Shown here: piece by piece, positions 1-5,110 of the stretch
How the letters are laid out: the number at the start of each line of letters is the position of its first letter
Numbering within the stretch: the stretch's first letter is position 1
Made by a program: the position numbers and the translations under genes
NCBI GenBank assembly: GCA_903930095.1
Contig: CAIYXE010000196.1
Location: 1-8,560 of the forward strand
Source of the DNA: an uncultured Hyphomicrobiales bacterium
Lineage (GTDB): Bacteria > Pseudomonadota > Alphaproteobacteria > Rhizobiales > Aestuariivirgaceae
Reading direction: 5' to 3'
Length of the DNA: 8,560 nt
The notes under the pieces: generated by a model
What the model saw: only the letters and a program-made list of their open reading frames with translations
What the model was told of the DNA's origin: nothing
The model's database searches: none

Positions 1-1
1 C

Positions 2-385
2 AGGAAAGTGGCAACGAGCCTCGCCACGGGGAACCTCGCCTCCGCCCTGCTCGCCGCCCTGTTGTTCGGCATCGCGCCGGGCGCGCTGGTGGCTTCCGGC
101 GCCTTCGGCGTTCCGGCCTGGGTGTGGCTGGCGCTCAACGGCCTGATTGCCATTCCGCTCGCCACCGTCCTCCTGGCGAGGGGGCCGCGCGTGCTGCCCT
201 CTGCCGACGTCAGCATGTTCTTCATGCTGGAGACGGTGCTGACCCCGGTGTGGATCTGGCTGCTCTTCGGCGAGGTGCCGGGTTCACGCGTCCTGATCGG
301 GGGCGCGCTGGTGGTGGTGACACTCCTGGCGCACAGCTGGTGGCGGCTCTGGTCGTCCCTTCGGAGCGAGCCGGCCCCTGCCTGA
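2..385 (+). CDS. DMT superfamily (EamA-type) transporter, C-terminal part
   Basis: This is the 3' end of an inner-membrane permease of the drug/metabolite transporter superfamily; substrate unknown. The reading frame is open to the left edge (codons from position 2), so the GTG at 8 is probably internal and the gene starts before the window. The visible ~125 residues contain about four hydrophobic helices, matching the second EamA repeat of a protein usually near 300 residues. The repeat's signature is visible late in the protein: a helix beginning LETVLTPVWIW, then LLFGEVPGSR, then a Gly-rich last helix (IGGALVVVTLLAH). This fits the family pattern of a Pro-containing helix followed by a G-E-x-x turn. 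The C-terminus is short, polar and probably cytoplasmic. The stop is TGA at 383-385. The next gene on this strand lies 139 bases away, so this one probably ends its own transcript. Assignment to the superfamily is secure; a specific substrate cannot be given. Confidence 0.88.
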   Translation, partial: RKVATSLATGNLASALLAALLFGIAPGALVASGAFGVPAWVWLALNGLIAIPLATVLLARGPRVLPSADVSMFFMLETVLTPVWIWLLFGEVPGSRVLIGGALVVVTLLAHSWWRLWSSLRSEPAPA

Positions 386-401
386 CCGGCCGTCGAAAAA
401 A

Positions 402-434
402 TTAAGTTGACGTTACGTTCAGGTTAATACTAAA
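402..434 (+). promoter_or_regulatory. Three phased 11-bp units with TTAA half-sites; candidate operator/promoter
   Basis: Three consecutive 11-bp units lie upstream of the 525-1286 gene: TTAAGTTGACG (402-412), TTACGTTCAGG (413-423) and TTAATACTAAA (424-434). The first two agree at 8 of 11 positions; the third shares mainly the leading TTAA. The four-base half-sites are therefore separated by exactly seven bases, twice over. That spacing matches the alphaproteobacterial CtrA box (TTAA-N7-TTAA), though the middle half-site is TTAC, so each pair is one base off. A -35-like TTGACG (407-412) lies inside the first unit; no strong -10 is seen at the ideal spacing. The periodicity is seen directly; the regulator is inferred and unproven. 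Confidence 0.4.
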
Positions 435-524
435 CTTCGAATTGCATTTTGCGCCCATTTCATATGGTGCCGCAAAGGGAAGCCACGACTGGGGTGCACC
501 GTTCGGAGCAGTGGGGTTGTCTGT

Positions 525-1286
525 ATGTATGCGTTGAATTTTGGCTTGCAGGGTGTGCAGCCCATCGGAATCGATACCGGCCTGGCGGATCCGTTGCGGA
601 CCATCACGGCCATTTCCAACCTGATCCGCCAGGGAACCGATCAAGGCTTTTCCTTTCGCCTGAACACGGACTTCGCGGAACTGGCCCGCTTGCGGCAGGA
701 GCTTCGCAGCAGCGACATCTCCCCGATGTTTGATCCACAGGCCTGCCGCAGCCTCTCCGAGCGGGGCTTCTGGATGTCGGTGGCCGATGCGTCGGGCAAG
801 ACGGTGGGGCTTCAGGCGTTCCGTCTTGACGATGCCGATCCCAACCTTGCCGAGTGGGTTCTGGGCTGGATGATGGGCCTCTATGCCCGGCGGCGGGAAA
901 TGATCGTGCCGCGCGCGGTGATGCCGCCGGAGCACTCGCTCTCCCACCTCATCCGCGGGAGGATCGTCTATCATGGCGAATTGTGGATCGACAAACAGGT
1001 GAAGGGGTGTTTTCCGATCTTCCCCCGCATCGGCATGCTGCTCGCCATGGTGAAGTGGCAGCCGGAGGCGATCTGGGCGCTGACCGGCCAATCCATGGCC
1101 ACGCGCGGCCACATGGTGCGCATGGGCTATGGCCACCTCGAACAGAGCTTCCTGACCTGGGAGTGGGAACCAGAAGGCGCCGAACAGGCCGAATGGATCG
1201 GCATCGCATTGCGGCGCCACCTCGAATTCTCGATTGCCGAAATGGTCTCTACAGAGGAGAGATATCTACCTTCGCCAGTTCGGTGA
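525..1286 (+). CDS. Uncharacterised 253-residue protein, weakly GNAT-like
   Basis: I do not recognise this gene with confidence. The product is soluble, with no signal peptide or membrane helix and no Cys-rich or nucleotide-binding motif. Residues ~1-40 suggest a helical start (DPLRTITAISNLIRQG). The middle has an alternating strand pattern (GFWMSVADASGKTVGLQAFR, ~84-103). The segment ~145-215 reads HGELWIDKQVKG, then a helix (RIGMLLAMVKWQPEAIWAL), then MATRGHMVRMGYGHLE. A strand, a helix and then an R-x-GY turn near the end of the domain resembles the later part of an acetyltransferase (GNAT) fold, but the acetyl-CoA Q/R-x-x-G-x-G/A loop is not clear, so this is only a suggestion. The ATG at 525 was chosen because codon use is coherent from there and a purine-rich GTGGGG lies about nine bases upstream. 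The last 38 bases overlap, tail to tail, the gene on the opposite strand. The phased repeats at 402-434 lie upstream and may control it. Confidence 0.8.
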   Translation: MYALNFGLQGVQPIGIDTGLADPLRTITAISNLIRQGTDQGFSFRLNTDFAELARLRQELRSSDISPMFDPQACRSLSERGFWMSVADASGKTVGLQAFRLDDADPNLAEWVLGWMMGLYARRREMIVPRAVMPPEHSLSHLIRGRIVYHGELWIDKQVKGCFPIFPRIGMLLAMVKWQPEAIWALTGQSMATRGHMVRMGYGHLEQSFLTWEWEPEGAEQAEWIGIALRRHLEFSIAEMVSTEERYLPSPVR

Positions 1287-1911
1287 CGACGCGCACCGCC
1301 TTCCTGTTGCGCCCCGTGTTCAGTGGCAGCACAACACGCTGGTAAGGCACCCACACCACATCGCCGTTGGCTGACGCCATGGCGGCATAGATATGGTCGT
1401 AGTGAGGCTCTCCGCTGCGGCTCACCTGCGGATAGGCGCGGCTCACAGCATGGTCGTAAGAGTGGCCGGTCAGGCAGGGATAGGACACGGGGTTCACTCC
1501 CCAGAGCTTGGCGATCGTGGAATGCCGCCCCACCCGCGCCACGCGGAAGCGCTGCGAGGAGGGATCATAGGTGCAGTCGATCGAGCACTCCTCATCGGCC
1601 GCCTTGTCGCGCAGCACCTGCCGCAAGAGATCGGGAACGTCCCGGCGGTCCTCGGGGGCGCTGCGGATGTAGACGGTCTGGGAGAGATGCACGTCGCTCT
1701 TCTGGATCAGGTGGCGGATGCGCTCCGCCGCGCCATGCGCATGATCGAAGCGCTCGTTGAACCAGCCTGCGGAATAGTACTGGAGATGGAACGGCCCCAC
1801 CGCGCCATGAACCCATTCCGCCACGAAGAACAGCGAGGACCAGTTGGCCGCGAACATGCTCCAGCGCAGCGTGGTGCCGGCCTCGTTCTCCACGATCTTG
1901 ATGAAGCCCAT
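1249..1911 (-). CDS. Uncharacterised protein with a PAS-like C-terminal domain
   Basis: This is a soluble protein of about 220 residues from the ATG at 1911. The C-terminal ~100 residues (from about RFRVARVGRHSTIAKLWG) show the layout of small alphaproteobacterial PAS-like domains such as the PAS_5 family: F-x-V-x-x-VG, an LWG turn, a helix with a Y-x-x-V pattern, SGEPHYDHI, then two strands ending YQRVVLPL and VRVVTELAKVDI. The N-terminal ~110 residues are Trp/Phe-rich (WSSLFFVAEWVHG, FHLQYYSAGWFNERF) and unassigned. No kinase, GGDEF, EAL or helix-turn-helix follows, so any sensing role would need a partner. Start choice: the frame is open to 2157 with ATGs at 2094 and 2007, but codons between 2007 and 1911 use many A/T-ending triplets (GTA, TCA, CCT, ACT) unlike the strongly G/C-ending codons after 1911. 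The ATG at 2007 (252 residues) remains possible. The stop is TAG at 1251-1249, inside the 3' end of the convergent gene. The domain call is by pattern only. Confidence 0.72.
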   Translation of the reverse strand: MGFIKIVENEAGTTLRWSMFAANWSSLFFVAEWVHGAVGPFHLQYYSAGWFNERFDHAHGAAERIRHLIQKSDVHLSQTVYIRSAPEDRRDVPDLLRQVLRDKAADEECSIDCTYDPSSQRFRVARVGRHSTIAKLWGVNPVSYPCLTGHSYDHAVSRAYPQVSRSGEPHYDHIYAAMASANGDVVWVPYQRVVLPLNTGRNRKAVRVVTELAKVDISPL

Positions 1912-2104
1912 ACGCTGCAGGGCCTGACGTTCTCCTGCAGGTGAGGATACGTCTCCCGGCGCAGTGCAGGCCCGCCCATTGCTGATCCAGTGAACGCCTC
2001 TTGCCATGCCTACGATATCCGCGATCAACTCAACCAGAAGGATAGTAGCGGGCGACCGTGAACGCAGGCTTAATGCCGCCGCACCTTCAGGCATCGCGCC
2101 CGGG
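1912..2104. other. Gap between the PAS-like gene and the phosphatase gene; probable leader
   Basis: This stretch separates the PAS-like gene (if it starts at 1911) from the phosphatase stop at 2105. It is open in the PAS-like frame but has poor coding character. On the - strand it holds a good purine-rich AGGAG near 1930-1926, about 20 bases before the ATG at 1911 and 11 bases before an in-frame CTG, so the exact start is uncertain. An ATGCC/GGCAT inverted repeat with a 12-base loop lies near 2074-2095 but has no T-run after it. I see no convincing promoter or terminator. Confidence 0.4.
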
Positions 2105-2674
2105 TCAGGGGACCGGATCCGGAGGTGGCAGACGTCCGGATACCGCCATCGCGCCATCCCGCCGTGTGAGGATGACCCCCTCGCCCGGCCGCGGGGCGAT
2201 CCCTGTCAAGGCGTTGATGTTCACCTGATGTGTGACGGCGACCAGCACGCCAGGCCCTTGCCAGCCTGCGAGAATGTCACGCGCGCGCGCCGTTGCAGCT
2301 GGCTCCGCGGTGCGGTCTCCGAAGAAGGAGTTGAAGCCGGGTTCCTCCAGCACCTGGCCGGGGAAGGCCAGTTCCGCCGTCTCCCGCGACCGGCACCACT
2401 GGGAAGAAAGCACCTTGCCCACCGGAATTCCGCGTGCCCGGAAAGCCGCCCCAAGGGCGCGTGCCTCGGCCCGCCCCCGGTCGTCCAGGTTCCGCTGAGT
2501 GGCACAATCGCCGAGCACGAAACCAGCCGGATCGCCCGTGCCTGGTGCTGTCGCGTGGCGGAAAAGAACGACGGCGCCGGGCTCTCCCAGAAGCCGCCAG
2601 GGATCTTCCTCCGCGCGCGCGGTGGTGAAGGAAACACAAAAGGGCAGGAGCAGGAAGATGCGGCGTTTCATCAT
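2105..2674 (-). CDS. Secreted histidine phosphatase family protein
   Basis: This is a 189-residue protein of the histidine phosphatase (phosphoglycerate mutase-like) superfamily, which hydrolyses phosphoesters through a phospho-histidine. The first catalytic motif is L-F-R-H-A-T, with Arg39-His40 as the nucleophile pair. Then come RNLDDRGRAEARALG (residues 61-75), LSSQWCRSRETA (89-100) with the second phosphate-binding Arg at about 95, and a late VTHQVN with the second catalytic His at 149. The N-terminus is a classical signal peptide: MMKRR, a hydrophobic stretch (IFLLLPFCV) and an A-R-A cleavage site before Glu22. The mature enzyme is therefore probably periplasmic, as for the Ais-like or other exported members rather than glycolytic mutases. 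It is short for the superfamily but typical of this compact group. It lies 31 bases after the parC stop and is probably co-transcribed with it. An AGGA lies about a dozen bases before the ATG-ATG start at 2674. The substrate is unknown. Confidence 0.87.
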   Translation of the reverse strand: MMKRRIFLLLPFCVSFTTARAEEDPWRLLGEPGAVVLFRHATAPGTGDPAGFVLGDCATQRNLDDRGRAEARALGAAFRARGIPVGKVLSSQWCRSRETAELAFPGQVLEEPGFNSFFGDRTAEPAATARARDILAGWQGPGVLVAVTHQVNINALTGIAPRPGEGVILTRRDGAMAVSGRLPPPDPVP

Positions 2675-2705
2675 GCCGCTTGCTACGTCCTGCGCCGGGA
2701 ATGGT

Positions 2706-4949
2706 TCAGCCGAACTTGTTGCGCTTCGGAAAGCCCGCCGGCGGTTGCCGGCCAGCCTGCGCGCGCTCGCCGATCCATTCCTTGAGGTCGGTCACCACGA
2801 AGTTGCGGCCCGAACTGTCCGTCCAGGACAGGCCGTCCTTCAACCTGAATGCCCGCACATCGCTCAAGGCTCCGTCCTTGAAGCGCTGCAGGCGCACGCC
2901 CTTGCCGCGCGTCATTTCAGGAACTTCAGAGAGCTTGAAGATGATCATCTTGCGGTTTTCGCCGATCGAGGCCACGTGGGTGGCATCTTCCGGAACCGGA
3001 ACGCAGACGCAGGCCTCCACCGGGGCCTTCACGTTCAGCACCTGCTTGCCCTTGCGGGTCGTCGCCACGCACTCGTCCTCGGGGACGACGAAGCCGTCAC
3101 CCTCCGTGGAGGCGAGCAGCCGCTTCACGCCCGGCTGGTGCACGAAGAGCGAGACGATCGAATCCGCCGCGTCGATGTCGCACATGAGGCGCACCGGCTC
3201 GCCATGGCCGCGCCCGCCGGGGAGCTTTCCCACATCGAGGGTGAAGAACTTGCCGGAGGAGGAGAACAGCATGACCTTGTCGGTCGACATGGCGTGGAAG
3301 ACGAACTGGCCCTTGTCCCCGTCCTTGTAGGCAAGGCCCGAGAAATCCTCCATGTGGCCCTTCATCGTGCGGATCCAGCCCTTCTCGGAGCAGACCACGG
3401 TGACGGGCTCCTTCTCGATCATCGACTGCTCGAGGTCAGGATCGATTTCCGGCGCTTCGGAGAAATCGGTGCGGCGGCGGCCGAGCGGCGTTTTCTTGGA
3501 GTACTTCTCCTTCACGCCCTTGATCTCCTCCGAGATCCGCGACCACTGGTCGTCCTCGGAGTTCAGGAGCGCCTTGAGTGCCTTCTGCTCCTTCACCAGC
3601 TTCTGGTGCTCGCCGCGGATCTCCATCTCCTCCAGCTTGCGCAAGGCGCGCAGCCGCATGTTGAGGATGGCCTCGGCCTGATTGTCAGTGAGCGAGAAGC
3701 GCGCCATCAGCACGGCCTTGGGCTCATCCTCCTCGCGGATGATGCGGATCACCTCATCGAGGTTGAGGTAGGCGACGAGATAGCCCTCGAGGATCTCAAG
3801 GCGGCGCGCGATTTCGCCCAGGCGGAAGTTGGAGCGGCGGACCAGCACGTCCTTCCGGTGGTCGAGCCACTCACGAAGCACCTGCTTGAGGCTCATCACC
3901 TTCGGCACCTTGCCGTGGCTCAGCACATTCATGTTGAGTGGAATGCGCGCCTCGAGCTCGGTGTTGCGGAACAGCTGCTCCATCATGAGGGTCGGGTCCA
4001 CCGTGCGGCTCTTGGGCTCCAGCACGACGCGAACATCCTCAGCCGACTCATCACGCACGTCGGCGAGGAGCGGCAGTTTCTTGGCGGTGAGCAGTTCCGC
4101 AATCTTCTCGATGAGCCGGCTCTTCTGCACGAGATAGGGAATCTCGGTGACGACGATCTGCCATGCGCCGCGCGGCAGCTCTTCCTGCGTCCAGCGCGCG
4201 CGCACGCGGAACCCGCCGCGGCCCGTCCTGTAGGCCTCGGCGATGGACGCCCGGTCATCGATGATGATGCCACCCGTTGGGAAGTCCGGGCCCTGCACGA
4301 GCTGGGCGATCTTCTCATCCGTGGCGTTGGGCGTCTTGATCAGGTGCAGCGCTGCCTCACACAGCTCCGCCGCATTGTGCGGCGGGATCGACGTCGCCAT
4401 GCCGACGGCGATGCCGGATGAGCCATTGGCCAGCAGGTTCGGAAAAGCACCCGGAAGCACCACGGGCTCCTGAAGCGAGCCGTCGTAGTTGGGGCGGAAG
4501 TCGACCGTATCCTCGTCCAGGCCTTCAAGCAGCAGCTTGGCGACCTCCGTCAGGCGCGCTTCGGTGTAGCGGTAGGCGGCGGCCGAGTCGCCGTCGATGT
4601 TGCCGAAATTGCCTTGACCGTCCACCAGCGGATAGCGCGAGGAGAAGTCCTGCGCGAGGCGCACCAGCGCATCATAGATCGACTGGTCACCATGGGGGTG
4701 GTAGCCGCCCATCACATCGCCCACGATCTTGGCCGATTTCTTGAAGGCCGCGTTGGGGTCGAGCCGCAACATCTGCATCACATGCAGCAACCGGCGATGC
4801 ACCGGCTTCAGGCCATCGCGCACATCAGGCAGCGCCCGGTGCATGATGGTGGAGAGTGCATAGGCCAGGTATCGTTCCTCAAGGGCTTCCTTGAGGTCGA
4901 TCTTCTCGATGTCTTTCGGGCCTTCCGGCGGGGGAACGTGCTTGCTCAT
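2706..4949 (-). CDS. parC: DNA topoisomerase IV subunit A
   Basis: ParC is the DNA-cleaving subunit of topoisomerase IV, which with ParE decatenates and relaxes DNA using ATP. The 747 residues match the family. The breakage-reunion domain opens with [15 protein letters not shown] (39-53), followed by [14 protein letters not shown] (81-94). The catalytic Tyr is Y128 in YRYTEAR, preceded by Arg127. The tower and coiled-coil region includes LNIDEV-like [17 protein letters not shown] and the [14 protein letters not shown] element. The C-terminal DNA-wrapping beta-propeller (about 510-735) shows blade repeats such as [11 protein letters not shown] and a degenerate GyrA-box-like TRGKGVRLQ. ParC is preferred over GyrA because the first half follows E. 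coli ParC closely ([29 protein letters not shown]) and no canonical GyrA box QRRGGKG is present. The position equivalent to E. coli Ser80 is Gln89, and the Glu84 equivalent is Asp93. The start is ATG at 4949, with a weak ribosome-binding site and a GANTC site directly upstream (4950-4954). The phosphatase follows after 31 bases. Confidence 0.97.
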   Translation of the reverse strand: MSKHVPPPEGPKDIEKIDLKEALEERYLAYALSTIMHRALPDVRDGLKPVHRRLLHVMQMLRLDPNAAFKKSAKIVGDVMGGYHPHGDQSIYDALVRLAQDFSSRYPLVDGQGNFGNIDGDSAAAYRYTEARLTEVAKLLLEGLDEDTVDFRPNYDGSLQEPVVLPGAFPNLLANGSSGIAVGMATSIPPHNAAELCEAALHLIKTPNATDEKIAQLVQGPDFPTGGIIIDDRASIAEAYRTGRGGFRVRARWTQEELPRGAWQIVVTEIPYLVQKSRLIEKIAELLTAKKLPLLADVRDESAEDVRVVLEPKSRTVDPTLMMEQLFRNTELEARIPLNMNVLSHGKVPKVMSLKQVLREWLDHRKDVLVRRSNFRLGEIARRLEILEGYLVAYLNLDEVIRIIREEDEPKAVLMARFSLTDNQAEAILNMRLRALRKLEEMEIRGEHQKLVKEQKALKALLNSEDDQWSRISEEIKGVKEKYSKKTPLGRRRTDFSEAPEIDPDLEQSMIEKEPVTVVCSEKGWIRTMKGHMEDFSGLAYKDGDKGQFVFHAMSTDKVMLFSSSGKFFTLDVGKLPGGRGHGEPVRLMCDIDAADSIVSLFVHQPGVKRLLASTEGDGFVVPEDECVATTRKGKQVLNVKAPVEACVCVPVPEDATHVASIGENRKMIIFKLSEVPEMTRGKGVRLQRFKDGALSDVRAFRLKDGLSWTDSSGRNFVVTDLKEWIGERAQAGRQPPAGFPKRNKFG

Positions 4950-5094
4950 GATTCGGGGCTTATAGCATTTCCATCATGGGGATTTGGATCGCGGCGCTGT
5001 TTAGCCCACAAGTGGCGGGAAGACGAACGGAAAGTGAACGGGCGTGCAGTGGGAGAAGGGAAGATTGGGAGATGGTGCCCGGGAGAAAGCAGCG
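4950..5094. other. Intergenic region upstream of parC
   Basis: This 145-base gap lies between the RNase J stop and the parC start, both on the - strand. On that strand it is pyrimidine-rich near the RNase J end (a run of CT-rich bases, 5085-5040) and becomes more mixed near parC. It is the only sizeable gap in the - strand cluster upstream of parC, so a parC promoter may lie here; a TTGTGG around 5013-5008 could be a -35, but no good -10 is seen at 16-18 bases. A GATTC/GAATC (GANTC) site abuts the parC ATG. No small gene is convincing. Confidence 0.45.
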
Positions 5095-5110
5095 TCACAG
5101 CTGGGTGACG
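5093..5110 (-). other. Hairpin spanning the RNase J stop codon
   Basis: CGTCAC (5093-5098) and GTGACG (5105-5110) are a perfect 6-bp inverted repeat with a 6-base loop, covering the last codons and the TGA (5097-5095) of the RNase J gene. After the hairpin, the - strand reads CTGCTTTCTCCC, which has some T but no proper T-run. It may help to end or stabilise the upstream transcript, but it does not meet the usual intrinsic-terminator pattern. Confidence 0.3.

Noticed and set aside
8..385. Treating the GTG at position 8 as the real start of a 125-residue transporter
   Set aside because: The frame is open to the window edge and the sequence covers only the second EamA repeat, so this is a truncated view of a longer gene.
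370..396. Possible terminator after the transporter gene (GCCGG/CCGGC stem then an A-run)
   Set aside because: The stem is only 5 bp with an 11-base loop and is followed by A rather than T on the transcribed strand, so it does not fit intrinsic termination for the + strand gene.
402..1220. A 272-codon open frame on the - strand opposite the unknown gene 525-1286
   Set aside because: The codon pattern favours the + strand. The - strand product is His/Pro/Arg-rich, of antisense type, and its low-GC tail runs through the intergenic region.
1393..1944. A 183-codon open frame on the + strand opposite the PAS-like gene
   Set aside because: The - strand frame has G/C-ending codons and a domain-like pattern; the + strand frame has neither.
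2006..2785. A 259-codon open frame on the + strand opposite the phosphatase
   Set aside because: The - strand gene has a signal peptide and both catalytic His motifs in order. The + strand product is Arg/Pro/Ala-rich with no motif and runs into parC.
2499..4421. A 640-codon open frame on the + strand opposite parC
   Set aside because: It is a shadow of parC in high-GC DNA. Its composition is rich in His, Leu, Asp and Ala with no recognisable domain, while the opposite strand encodes a full-length, motif-complete ParC.
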